From positions 8,753,864 through 8,804,863 of the forward strand of contig NC_135550.1 in assembly GCF_964340395.1 (NCBI RefSeq): DNA of 51,000 bases, given 5' to 3'. A program made the position numbers and the translations under genes. Below are positions 21,241 through 32,456 of the stretch, in pieces. The stretch's first letter is position 1. Each line of letters opens with the position of its first letter. The notes under the pieces are model-generated. The model searched no databases. It had not been told where the DNA came from and saw nothing but the letters and a program-made list of their open reading frames with translations. The DNA comes from Glandiceps talaboti (taxonomy: Eukaryota > Hemichordata > Enteropneusta > Spengelidae).

Positions 21241-22299
21241 GGTGACCTTTTTTTGTTTCTCATATCCAATGGAATAGTCAGGCGGGGCGGGCGGGCGGGC
21301 GAAATAAAAAAAAAGGGGGGAGGGGGAGGGAAGGAAAAAAATCTGTATTTTTTCAGTTCTAGTATCTGTCCTTTCTGTCCTGTCAGTCTCTCTACAACTT
21401 CTTTTCTCTTCTCTTTATTGAATCCTTGTTACAGGTCTCTTTCCTTCATTTTAGCAAGGTAGACAAGTCCGTAGAACAACTTTGTAAGAAGATGAATACT
21501 TATCATCCTGATGGGTGATTTTATCAGGAGTACTTATACATTCGTCCTATTAATCAAAGTGGCATTGACATCGCTAGCAATTTTCAAGTTATCCAATTTG
21601 AACTTTAGTGTGTAACTTTTTGAAACACTTGCGTGATTGTCATCAGTGTGCTAGAGGAATTTTCATTTATATAAATCATTAGTGTTGTGAAACATTTTTC
21701 TTCAGTGTGAACTTGTCAAAATAATCCACCGGATAACATGTAAACATTCCTAGAACTCCGAACTCCTTTTGGATTTATTGTTTAAAAGTAATTAAAAGTA
21801 ATAATGTAAACATCGGAACGTCTTCCAAGGTCATGCATATCATGGGTCATGAAACGCATTACCATTACGGAGTCGGTCATTTCCCCGATGATTTAAAGCT
21901 AAAAACTGGTCAAGAAATTGTTTTTTAGGAATGCAGTATGACTTTTAACCAATTTTAAGCATAATTTTGAAAATGCTAGAAATATTCTGAGCTATAATTA
22001 CATTGCAGCAAAATGTACCGCGCGACGGCATTAATTTCGAGCCATGTCCCTCATCAAACCTCAACGACTTCAGCTCCGACGTAACAAAGGGGGTGGGGGT
22101 GGGGGATGGGCGACTCTAAGACGCCATGAGGAACATTTGATGTTCGTTCGAACCTTACAATCTTGCTGTGCTCAGGGGTCGGTCGGAAATTAAAAAAAAA
22201 CAACTTTTTTTCTGATGTCGGAGCTGCAAATTAGGGTCGGTCGGGAGATGAGAAACAGAAAAATAAAAAGGGCCGCCCTTTAAACATAGAAGTTCCCTT

Positions 22300-22620
22300 C
22301 GGGTTTTGCCTGTATGGAGCTAAAAGGATATAAGCGCCATAAACAATACATATGTGTATTTCCTTTGTCGTTCATTACCTTCACTCACAAACTGAAAGAA
22401 AATGGTCACGTTTAAATACCACAAAGTCTTTGCAATATACAAGAATTCCCTGGATGTTGATAACTGACCCTCAAGTGGAAAGGTCAGCGTCAATGTTTTA
22501 AATGAAAGCTGAAATCTGGTACCATTGGGGTAGACATTTGAATGTACTCCAGTTTTTAAGTTATGCAGTAAATCAATATTTTTGCTACACATATGGCCCC
22601 AATTCAGTACAAAGTGGTAC
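22300..22620. repeat. Further member of the ~300-bp repeat family
   Basis: In the same orientation as the copy at 50640: 'gataactgaccctcaagtggaaaggtc', 'accattggggtagacatttgaatg..ctccagttttt' and 'aagttatgcagtaaat..atttttgctacacatatgg'. The copy at 50660-50810 has the same order. Confidence 0.7.
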
Positions 22621-22622
22621 AC

Positions 22623-22870
<248 letters not shown>

Positions 22871-23008
22871 GGGAGGGGAAAGAGGGAGGGTTAGAGAGGG
22901 TGAGAGAGTAGGCAAGGGAGGGAGGGAGAAAGAGAGGATGCTGCCAGGACTGTAGTAGTACATAGAAGTGCATATGGAACGAGTCATACAGTCAGAATTG
23001 GCAAATGT

Positions 23009-23418
23009 AATCCGACGTTTCGTAAAGGCAAGATATATAGTAGGTCACTAACTGACTATATAGATAAATGTCATGGAATAGAAAGACAACCGTAAGATTT
23101 TATCAACGGTTTAATACGCACAAAAAGATCCAAAAGTCACACGCACCAAATGGAACCCTATAGAACACACACAATAGAATAAGCGAAGTTAGACATTAGG
23201 GAATTATGTAAATAATCTATTAATTTCATGGGGTTCCAACGTTCCGAGATGAAAAATGAGTTCCTCCCCTTCAACCTCAATCTTCCTCATCACCAGAAAC
23301 CTTCCAAATTCCTTAAACAGACATATCTAATACACTATGATCGTTAGTAATAAAATGCATAGATACGGGATAGTTACGATTCTTTTATCAGAGATTAACG
23401 GAGGTAAAACGTCGGATT
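23009..23418. repeat. Segment bounded by inverted 12-mers
   Basis: AATCCGACGTTT at 23009-23020 and its exact reverse complement at 23407-23418 face each other. The CGACGTTTCG/CGAAACGTCGG string resembles the ends of Penelope-like elements, where it is part of a hammerhead ribozyme motif. A CTGANGA core was looked for next to it and not found. Whether this is a real element is open. Confidence 0.35.
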
Positions 23419-23473
23419 GCATTTATCGATTGGGACTGTATCACTTTCCTACTTTCCTTTGTATATATATATA

Positions 23474-23924
23474 TATAGACTTAATTCAAAAGAATAAGGA
23501 TGTAATAAGTCGTTACTCAGAGTTTCAGGCTTTGAGCGATCTTCAGACAACTTAAATTGGGATCGTTTAAACTCGGTACATGCACTTAATGTTTATATGT
23601 ATATATTGCGTAACATGATGGTCGGACTAAACTATTCCTTACGGGGGGTTTACTACAAAAGTTGGCGATTGAGTTTTTGCCTTCATGGCGACATTTCGAG
23701 ACCAGATCTGATTTTTTGTTCAGTAACATATTCTTTTCAGCATTGGTTATACAAAGTTACTCAGTTAAACAGAGGTTACAACATTTCGTCTCACTTGTAT
23801 AAGCCGCCGCTTGGGTGATGATATCCCAATTGATATTATATGTTTGGTTCCTTTCCTTCAATTCCAAACGTGAAACTCTGAGTAACGACTTATTACATCC
23901 TTATTCTTTTGAATTAAGTCTATA
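23474..23924. mobile_element. 451-bp element with 54-bp perfect inverted ends
   Basis: 23474-23527 and 23871-23924 are exact reverse complements over 54 bases (outer end TATAGACTTAATTC). The outermost TA on each side may be a TA target duplication, making the inverted repeat 52 bp, as in Tc1/mariner-type MITEs (inference). The interior contains a 73-codon open frame of no known family. Identical arms suggest recent activity or gene conversion. Confidence 0.88.
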
Positions 23925-23968
23925 ACGCTGTGCTACTAATATTTTCATCGAACACTGTTCTCTCCAGT

Positions 23969-24110
<142 letters not shown>

Positions 24111-24298
24111 TTTGCCATCCACATGGCCATTATAAAAATAATGATTCCAAAATTGCCGAATTCTTTCCTTGTGGTTATTTTCCTTGTTGTCACTTTTAAA
24201 CACCTGCAGTATGGAATATAGTAAGCGTGATAATAGTGAATTGGTCGCCGAAAGATGTATATAACAGAAAATGGAAGAAAACATCAAGTAAGGCTTAC

Positions 24299-24535
24299 CT
24301 TTTCAATGCAATAGGTCTCGACAAATTCCTTATAGGTATTTTTAGTTTCAAAATCTTGTGGCAAAGAGCCAAAATCAGACATTTCAATTGGTCGTTTCAA
24401 AGCTATGCCAAAATAACGATTGACACACCTATGAAGTAGTCGCGACAAGAAATTGCTGTATCGAAAACAATGAAACAGATCTGTCTTCTTGAATTCTTTG
24501 GGAACTTTGGGCTCTGTGTATCGCCAACCAAATAA
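24299..24535 (-). CDS. SUR-like ABCC transporter B, exon 2 (TMD0-TMD1 linker, L0)
   Basis: 79 codons: LFGWRYTEPKVPKEF..., FSRLLHRCVNRYFGIALKRP-like text (SNFLSRLLHRCVNRYFGIAL), KRPIEMSDFGSLPQDFETKN and TYKEFVETYCIEK. In SUR1 the same place reads [20 protein letters not shown] followed by [20 protein letters not shown]: the conserved L0/lasso and elbow helix with KxPI-(D/E)-x-x-(D/x)-x-G-x-LP. L0 in SURs contacts the Kir6 pore subunit. Acceptor TTATTGTTTCAG|TTA, donor AAG|GTAAGC, phase 0/0. Confidence 0.93.
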
Positions 24536-24650
24536 CTGAAACAATAAAAGTAATATTTGTATTGGTCAGAATTAGCTTACAGGGTATCAATTAACGGTCA
24601 ATATATTCACGTTGGTGTCATAATTCTATTGCATCAGTGTGTAGCTATGT

Positions 24651-24790
24651 ATATGTTATTTGCCAAATACTGTTCCATATCTTGCTGCGAGAGGTAATTT
24701 TTCTGGTATAACGGAGATCCGGCTCTCCGTTATACCAGAAAAATTACCTCGAGCAGCAAGATGTGGAACAGTATTTGGCAAATAACATAC
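24651..24790. repeat. Fold-back palindrome, arms about 65 bp
   Basis: 'gtatatgttatttgccaaatactg...ggtataacggag' is mirrored by 'ctccgttatacc...cagtatttggcaaataacatac' around a centre of under 10 bases, with only a few differences. It can form a near-complete hairpin and lies in the intron between exons 1 and 2. Confidence 0.95.
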
Positions 24791-25899
24791 TTATACGTCA
24801 CCTGCGACTATGAATTCATTTTTGAATGTCTAAAAATGCTGTTTCATGTAAAAATAAAATCACTTCCGCGTTATACTGTTGAGCGTAGTATCATGCACCT
24901 CTCTGATAACTGCAATGCAGTTGTTTACATGTCAGCCTTAACTTTATCGTCCAATCAGAGTGCGCGTTTGCTCAGTAGTATGACGTAATGTTTACTATTT
25001 GCATATCACTCAGCGATATATTCAAACTTATAACCATCAGCTAAAAAATGAGTGCGTGTTTGTTTTGCGTACTGTATTCCATTAAATATACATAAATGTT
25101 CGTGATATGCTTTGTTGTTCTTAACTTTCAAAGTTAGAAATTAAAGTTCAATCATGCTTATCTTAGGGATAGGTTAGCTACGGTATATGAAATGAGATTT
25201 AAGCGCTGTTCAGAAGCGAGGCAAAACAATTATGGGCTATACCATTAATTGAATTACATGGGGGCTGGTGGATTTTCGAGAGAGAAAATGTATTGTCTGC
25301 CAAAAGTAGGGAAAAAATACGCTGACCAACTCAAGACAGAAAGAAAATTGTTTCCAGGGCAGGGTTTGAGCTAAAAGAAATTTGTTGTGCTGCAAATGCA
25401 GAAACTAGCTATAAATGTCAAATTCCCAGCTACACGTGTTTCTGGTACATGTGTTTCTAGTCAAAGGTTTATGATACTAACTGTTGACAAATGCAGAAAC
25501 AAGCCACAACACTACCTTTAAATCAAATTAATAAGAATACTGAACTGAAATGATAAAATAATTTTGAATGACAATAATATACTTTGAGGATTTTTTGGTG
25601 TTAGTTTTTTTAATTCAAATTTCAATCTATAAAGGGTATTGTTATCACCTTGACATGTTAAAATAACACCAGATAGCAATCTTTTAGTCTTTAACCACCC
25701 TCCCGTACCCATCCCACACTGCTCTCTTGTATTTTGATTCAAAGTCTAACTAGTATTGTTTCCACTTTGACATGTTAAATAGCATCACAAAGCATTCGTT
25801 TAGTTCTTCAATTTCATAACAATATCTAGGGATACCTCTTGCATTTTGATGATTATTCATGACATGGTGATTTTGTCAGTGATATGCAAATAAGGTATA

Positions 25900-26200
25900 A
25901 CAATGTCTTTAATTTCAAAACTACTCGGCATATTGGGTTGGAACTTAATGGAGTTGCATTTGGGGATGTGTAGATGAATATATTGACTCAACTAGCTCTA
26001 AGAACCATGACTACGCCCTTAGCATCGTTAACAGCCAAATGATGTTATATATTGCAAAGACAAAAACAGGACAGGGATGGTAGGCAAGTGAATGAACGTT
26101 CACAAATGTATGCAAATATGCCTAGCAACAAGACCACGCCCATAGCAACAGCCAAATGATGGTGCAGATTGCAAAGATAACAACTGGGATTAATGAACAG
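25900..26200 (+). repeat. Interspersed repeat with ~105-bp subunits, copy 1
   Basis: It starts with 'caaaactactcggcatattg', 'atttggggatgtgtagatgaa' and continues with two units of 'agcaacagccaaatgatg..atattgcaaagacaaaaacagg..tgggtaggcaagt..tgcaaatatgcctagcaaca'. The same order and orientation is at 47760-48260. Confidence 0.8.
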
Positions 26201-26588
26201 GTACATGTAGATAGGCTTTGTTTTAGATAACACAAACTCTAAGATGTGCTACAAAGTCATTGATACTATTTTCTTTTATTTTTTTCGCCAATGAAAAATA
26301 AAGTGTGATTTGAGTATGGTGTCAATTTAAAAGTTCACACGAAATACACCTCCATCCCAACCCCAAACCACTGTCCGTTGAATTTTTAAAATTTAGTTTC
26401 TGAATAATGTTGTTCCACATACACCCACCATAAGTCCTAATTATAGCATACATATTGTGTCTGAAATGACCAGGGGAAAGTCTTTTTTTTATCGATAATG
26501 TCCCAAATATATTAACAAGGAGCAATGTAAACAAGATAACATTACAAGTGGATGTAGTGATCATTAAAAAACTAACATTATAACTCAC

Positions 26589-27188
26589 CTTTGTTCTCAT
26601 AATGTTTAAATCGAAAATGAGCAAGCATACATAGAGGAATGATAACAGCACGGTCACATCAAATCGGAGAGTCTTAATGTCATGTCCAATCTCGTGAATC
26701 AAATTGCAGAGTGCTGATATTTCACCTACAATCGCTGCAGTCCAGTAGATTAACAGTAACGATACCATCTTTGGTTTATTCCAGTACTCCATGCAGTGGT
26801 AATAAACCAAGCTGACAATGCCGCCAATCAAAGCAAACATCTCTGGTAGATATAGAGAGGCTTCATTTGTCATTTCCCGAGTCAAAGCCGTCAATATTCC
26901 CTCACCAAGAGCCACAAAGAGTGTAAATAGCATTATAAGAGAAAACATATATCTACCATCATGACAGGGGTACGGTAATAACATTTTAGAATTGTACTGA
27001 CGAAGGTCAGTGACACACCCTAACAATATGAGTACTAGAGAAGCGACGACGAGAAAAACTCCATGGATGGCAATTTCAAGTCCGAAGGAGAAGGTACCAT
27101 TGAAAACCATAGTAGTTTCCGCTGACAATGTGACGTTTTGTGTCATCTCTATATTAAATGGAGAGACTGATATGTTGGGGAACGCCAT
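26589..27188 (-). CDS. SUR-like ABCC transporter B, exon 1 (start codon, TMD0)
   Basis: 200 codons from MAFPNISVSPF to FDLNIMRTK. Five hydrophobic segments at about residues 36-58, 80-101, 113-131, 140-160 and 176-195 make a TMD0. Matches to SUR1/2 are clear: HDGRYMFSLIMLFTLFVALG against [44 protein letters not shown] against [20 protein letters not shown], and LRFDVTVLLSFLYVCLLIFD against [20 protein letters not shown]. N-glycosylation sequons at Asn5, Asn18 and Asn30 fit the extracellular N-terminus of SURs. In SURs the TMD0 binds the Kir6 inward rectifier; no Kir gene is in the window. The first ATG is used and fits family length. Donor AAG|GTGAGT, phase 0. It could also be an invertebrate SUR-like ABCC without a Kir partner. 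Confidence 0.95.
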
Positions 27189-28874
27189 AACTGGTCAGCA
27201 GAATACGTCACGGTCCCAATCTTTCGTAGGATGTAAATGTGTCTACATGTAACTCAAATGTGAAAGTGGAATGATTATATTTGCATTCAATTTCATTCAG
27301 TATTCACGGCATTCATCGAAGATAAAGATGAGGTAACCAAAGTATTCCCATTGTCTCAACTTCTCCAATAGACACTGGTCACAATCAACATTTTGCATAA
27401 ATAAATATATTTGGCGTAAATCATGTACATACATGCATGCATGCACACGTATACAATTTATTGGACTTGTCAGCAACGTGACACACGAAATAACTGGTCG
27501 AAATACCTATAACTGGTCGAAATACTTAAAACTGGTGATATAGAGGCAAAATAACCCGATTCTAAAAATGACCGAGATAAAACTCAGCTATACTGGATGC
27601 AGTTAGTGTTTACATGGTTATTTACTAGTATAACATAATGACCTGCGGAATACTTCCGTGTATTTCTGCTTGTTTTTTTTTTTTATTTCTTTGTCATTGT
27701 TGCTGTTGTTGTTCATTTTGTTTTCGTGTAACTAAAATTTACGCTCTGACAATGATAATCATAAACTTAATATAAAGTAGCATGAACAAATTTCGTGTTA
27801 ACTTCCGGGTACCATTTGTCATGTTTGACGGCTAGTCAGTATTATAGGACAATATCATTACAGAACAATAGGACACACACAACCAGACACATTCACACAG
27901 CCATACTATTTAGTTAATGGTCATCTAAAATCGAGGACAGCGCGACATTGCATACGTATATAATATCGGATATTATATTATACCAGTATATTGATGGTGG
28001 AAATCGAGGGATCTGATTGGTCTAGACATCGAACTAGCGCGTCTAAAACGAGTGATAATGCACTGCTGGTACGATAATGCACTGCTGGCACGCGTCCAAA
28101 TTTTGTTCGTCTACGAGCATTGAGTTGTAGTCCGCCGTGATACTGATAGTGAACTCTTCGAATTGTCAGAGGAGGATTTTCTCTCAATGAGACAATATTT
28201 TATGAGAAATTATTGAAGGAAATTTCGAAAGCAACCAAGTCATCGCGTATTTGTTCAAATCATCGCCTACTATATACCCGGGTCAAGGCATGCACGAAAT
28301 CGGTCCCACCTCGGCGCGGCGCGGCCAGTTGGAGTGGAAACATTGGTGAGCTGTCCTGTCCTGTCATAAAAATGAAGCAAGTGAAAGAACTTACACTGGC
28401 CGACTTACCATTAATCTAAATAGAAATTTTTCTTGGATCCTGTCCTAGAGTATCAGTCATCAATCCGAGAGGGAAATCCTCAAACCCGAAAATCTACTGA
28501 CGTAACTTCCAGTAATATAAATACATTGTAAATATCAACCTGTCTATCACTTCACCGAGTCGCGAATTCGGCCGGGAACGATCGAAGCATGCTGTATTCA
28601 ATAAACCACTTCAAGTTTATACCTTGAGTCAAACAGGTTGTTTATTCATCACTGCGCACTTTTAATGAGCCGATCAATGTACAGATTATCCCTAGAAACG
28701 ATTCGCAGGTAAAATAAATCCAGTCGCTGCACGACGTTCACGTTGAGGCCAAGATCAGCTGTCTTGAAAGCAGCGTTATTGTTATGCAAATTAGCCACAG
28801 GGGCGCATATGAAACGAGAAAACGTTAGTTCTTATCTTGTTTCCGATATTTTCAATATACTGGTATAATATAAT
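27189..28874. other. Region between ABCC gene B start and MCT 3' end
   Basis: As all three genes run leftwards, this holds the upstream region of ABCC gene B. It has a relatively CpG-rich patch near 28290-28340 (tcggcgcggcgcggcc) and a 20-bp direct duplication 'gataatgcactgctgg.ac' at about 28050-28090. No promoter element or upstream exon could be defined. Confidence 0.4.
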
Positions 28875-29016
28875 AGCGATAAACCACCCCCTGGGGAAGG
28901 TATACCACTCGGTTTTGACCAGTGAACTCAATATATGCACTCGCTATCGCTCGTGCATATATTTCGTTCACTGGTCAAAACCTCTTGGTATACCATCCCC
29001 AGGGGGTGGTTTATTG
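28875..29016. repeat. Fold-back palindrome, arms about 65 bp
   Basis: 'gcgataaaccaccccctgggg..ggtatacca..ggttttgaccagtgaac' is mirrored by 'gttcactggtcaaaacc..tggtataccatccccagggggtggtttattgc'. The centre is GCACTCGCTATCGCTCGTGC. It is similar in plan to the palindromes at 16028 and 24651. Confidence 0.95.
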
Positions 29017-29034
29017 CTTAAATATCGTCTAAAT

Positions 29035-29290
29035 GCCTTATGCTACACTCTTAGAACCAAAAATCTAATATTAGAGGTCGCACATCGCCCGGACCCACGA
29101 CAGCAGTTTTTTAGGATAATATCGTCTAAAATCTAGCTTAGAGATCTAAAATCTAATATTAGACTTTCATATTCGACACGGCAGATTGTTCATACTCCGG
29201 GAGCAGTTTTATCGGATAACATCGTCTAAAATCGATGTAAGAGTCCAAAATCTGATATATTATCCAACATTAGATGTTATCGGATAATTG
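29035..29290. repeat. Tandem repeat, ~115-bp degenerate units
   Basis: 'agcagttttttaggataatatcgtctaaaatct' recurs as 'agcagttttatcggataacatcgtctaaaatcg'. 'gagatctaaaatctaatattagac', 'agagtccaaaatctgatatattat' and an earlier 'agaaccaaaaatctaatattagag' show about 2.5 units. The first unit begins within the right arm of the palindrome. Confidence 0.75.
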
Positions 29291-29493
29291 ATATTTGTGC
29301 GATGCCTTTTATGCTGGTGTTTGCCATGTTTAGAAAGGTCACACAGACGTCTGAGGAAAGTGCGACCGCATGTACAGACTTTAGAACTGAAATTTCAATA
29401 AAAACCGTTGCACTTAAATTTCAGAAATAGACACAAAGTGTTCTAAAGTCTGAAAGTTGTAGTTCCATCTTAATACATTCGAGTATGATACCT

Positions 29494-29645
29494 TCAAGAA
29501 GCCTTGTTGTTGACTGTGTGACTTCCTCTTTTTCGATTATCTGTATACCATTTTGATATTGCCATGACTAAAACCCCTACAATTAATATTCCCGCAGCAA
29601 AATAAAAAGACGTGTTGTATGACTGAGTCTTATCCCAGAAATAAC
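29494..29645 (-). pseudogene. MCT-like (SLC16) last exon
   Basis: Reads GYFWDKTQSYNTSFYFAAGI then LIVGVLVMAISKWYTDNRKR and ends SHTVNNKAS-stop. It is the typical last SLC16 segment: Y/W-D-x-T-x-x-Y-x-x-x-F-x-x-A-G, the final helix, and a short basic tail. The acceptor GTTGTTTATTTCAG|GT accepts the phase-1 G left by the exon at 31716, making PPLSG-GYFWD. The exon itself is intact; it is listed as pseudogene because the gene upstream is broken. Confidence 0.85.
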
Positions 29646-29781
29646 CTGAAATAAACAACAAAATATCAACTTATTATATTACCTCTGTTATATGACGATA
29701 TATTTTCATCTACTCGAAATATAACATTTATAATTAACTTGAAACTATGCCAATATTATTAAATAACAGTCGTGTCTGACA

Positions 29782-29821
<40 letters not shown>

Positions 29822-30131
29822 TATGAGGAGACAAAGATACTACAGTGAATTAAAAGGTGTACGGCACTAGAGTTTTCTGATGTTTAGGATAATGTGTGCC
29901 TGGTAAGGGAGTTTCAGTAATTATTAGGGGAAGGCTAGGAGAATTGGAGGAAGGAAACCTTTTACAAATCGGTTCTCACATTTTATTGTCATGATTCATT
30001 GTATCATTATTAATGACTATATCAACCTTTGTTCATAGATGAGTTTCTTTACTCGTTAGGTAAAAACTAGTTGATCACATGGCCACAGGCTTTAATGAAG
30101 CCAGTGTCATTTAAGTACGGCGTGTGTGTAT

Positions 30132-30711
30132 TATAGCTAAAATGATGTAGGCTTGGTGTTTATTCACTACATTACGTTTTTTTGACACAAAACTAGACGT
30201 ATTTCAACTCTAGACTAACAATAACAGAGACACAGTAAACACAACAGAATCCTTTGCCCAATCACATAGAGCAGTGATAAGCATTACTTTTCTTTGTCAA
30301 AGCATTACAAACAGGCTTCTAATGAAAATATTACACATGGACTTGATTATTTTGATGGCTAGCTTCAATTGTTTGTTTTCTAACTGATAATCAACATTTC
30401 AACTTGACTACTTCTACATGCCCACCGTGCACTACACCTATGTACAACTCATAACACCACCAAAGTATTAAAAAGCGGTTTTTTTGTATGTACCACAATC
30501 GCTTATAGAATAAATTTAAAGTGTAAAAGTATATTATTTCAATTGGTTTGTTCACAAGTCTCGCATGTGGCCTTTCTAATCAATTAGTTAATGGAACAGT
30601 ATACTTTTACATTTGATATGAATGCTATAAATGAGTGTAGCACATAGACAGAGTGTTTTACTTCAGTGTTATTAGTTGTAATTGTTTAATTTGCATTGGA
30701 AGTTGTCTCAG

Positions 30712-30776
<65 letters not shown>

Positions 30777-30831
30777 TAAATGACATGTCACATAATCAGT
30801 GAAACACCAAGCCTACATCATTTTAGCTATA
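30132..30831. mobile_element. 700-bp element with 30-bp perfect inverted arms
   Basis: 30132-30161 (tatagctaaaatgatgtagg...) is the exact reverse complement of 30802-30831. Weaker mirrored pieces continue inwards ('ctaacaataacag..acagtaaac' against 'gttttacttcagtgttattag'; 'gtgtaaaagtata' against 'tatacttttacat'). A (GT)n microsatellite lies at 30715-30774 inside it. No protein is coded. A fold-back or MITE-like element in the last MCT intron. Confidence 0.8.
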
Positions 30832-31715
30832 AGATGTATAAAACTATTACCAAACATAGAGGTATAGGTGTTAATTGTTAATTATTGTGTATATCAAAAG
30901 CGGTGTCGATGGTGTTTTCAAAACTACAAAAGATATTCAGTAAATTGTCTGCTGATACATGTAAAACAAAACATAGTGAAGCCCTGAGAAAGTGATAAAC
31001 GAATTATTGGGGGCATGCGCATATAAGAGACACATTGATTAGGTGGGTCAAGTCTAACACCATAATTGTGATATATTTTTATTTGACAGTGAAAATGCAT
31101 GAACTGTCACTGACTGACAAAGCTTCCACTTACTCTATTCAGATCTCGACCGATTATTGTATTCATGAAAGTCTAATTAGGAGGAAGTGAAGCTGTGTGA
31201 ATGGTAGACCTTAAAAGCCGAGGACAAAAGACGAATAAAAAGTGTAGACGCAATGACTTTGCAAATATAATTTGGGAAGTGGGGCTAAATGGAGCATGGA
31301 CCTTGCCTAAATCTACCTGAAACAAAGATTTTCATTATTTTGTTACGAACAAACAGCCTAGTTATTGTGTTAATAGTTGTAGTGCATTCACAACACACAC
31401 GGACGGACGGACGGACTGACGGGACAGACACATTCCAAACACCCACATTACCTCTCTCTCTACACAATCACAACAATCACCATAGTGTGTCCATGCTTTA
31501 CTCTGGCTTAATACAAAAAACATAGCGAACTTTACCAAGGTACACCTAATAGTAGTTCATTTTAACAAAATCGAAGATTCATTGATAATGACCTTGCTTT
31601 ATCAATTAATCTTTTCTTTCTTTTTAAGGGGGGAGACCATGAAATATCCACCCTAAGTCTGTGTGATATTTTGTTTTGTTAATAACAATATTCCTATCAC
31701 AGATATTTCACAAAC

Positions 31716-32000
31716 CTGATAATGGCGGACCAATTAGAAATCCCAAACCAACAAAGAAGGTAGCAACAGCGAATCCTTCAGTTATTCTTTGTATACCAAC
31801 AACCTGTTTAACACACACGGGATCCAACGCTGAAAATACACCACGGCCTATTCCAAGAACGACAGAGATTACCACCAACATAGGGTAAGAGTTTGCGGTT
31901 GGTACAATAATCGTTGCGACTGCAAATACTACAAAGCCTAAACAATGTGCGGAGATCCTACCCCCCTCAATTCCACAGCAATCGAGTAGAAAACCGGTAG
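31716..32000 (-). pseudogene. MCT-like (SLC16) exon, TM8-TM11
   Basis: An uninterrupted frame reads TGFLLDCCGIEGGRISAHCL, FVVFAVATIIVPTANSYPML, VVISVVLGIGRGVFSALDPV, CVKQVVGIQRITEGFAVATF and FVGLGFLIGPPLSG. The last parts are the SLC16 signature 'D-x-V-G-x-x-x-x-x-x-x-F-x-x-x-x-x-x-x-G-x-x-x-x-x-G-P-P-x-x-G'. Donor TCAG|GTTTGT (weak), phase 1. The left limit 32000 is a possible acceptor (ATATATAG|CT), but in-frame sequence continues to the LINE edge near 32035, and the reading MGIVT next to the LINE is in a different frame from TGFLLD. This suggests a one-base frameshift, unless the acceptor is used. Confidence 0.85.
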
Positions 32001-32294
32001 CTATATATGGAACAAATACAAGTTACGATACCCATAATAATCTTCTTTATTCCCATAAATATATATATACATATACATATATAACAATTCTACAATATAT
32101 GAAGTATTCAACTTGGGAAAGGGAGACGAAAAATAGTTGTCTTTGCAACTAGTCGAGTCCGTCCCCTTTTACAATCTTAGGGATTAGGAATTACTAATTA
32201 CTGGGGCTGCTGGTCAAATTGAGTATATTGCAATATTGACAGAATAGAAAAAAATCATAAAGGATTTACAAAATACATTGTATAAATATAGGTG

Positions 32295-32295
32295 G

Positions 32296-32347
<52 letters not shown>

Positions 32348-32348
32348 C
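32295..32348. repeat. (ACA)n within the LINE 3' UTR
   Basis: About 18 ACA/CAA triplets, read (TTG)n on the LINE strand, between the ORF2 stop and the element end. Confidence 0.95.
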
Positions 32349-32456
32349 CACCACCACCAAACAAGCAAATACACAAATACAAAGAAACAACAAATGACCT
32401 ACTTAAATATACAGACAAACGGTAATCAATCTCTATGAATATGAAGTATAACTAGT

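Noticed and set aside
22320-22622. 100-codon minus-strand frame as a possible ABCC exon between exons 2 and 3
   Set aside because: It falls inside an interspersed repeat also present at 50640-50810, and exons 2 and 3 are contiguous in phase and homology.
23392-23420. Hammerhead ribozyme candidate around 'gtaaaacgtcgg'
   Set aside because: The CTGANGA core and the stems needed on either side could not be found by eye.
28213-28419. 68-codon plus-strand frame in the CpG-richer patch
   Set aside because: No recognisable motif, no splice context, and composition does not separate it from surrounding sequence.
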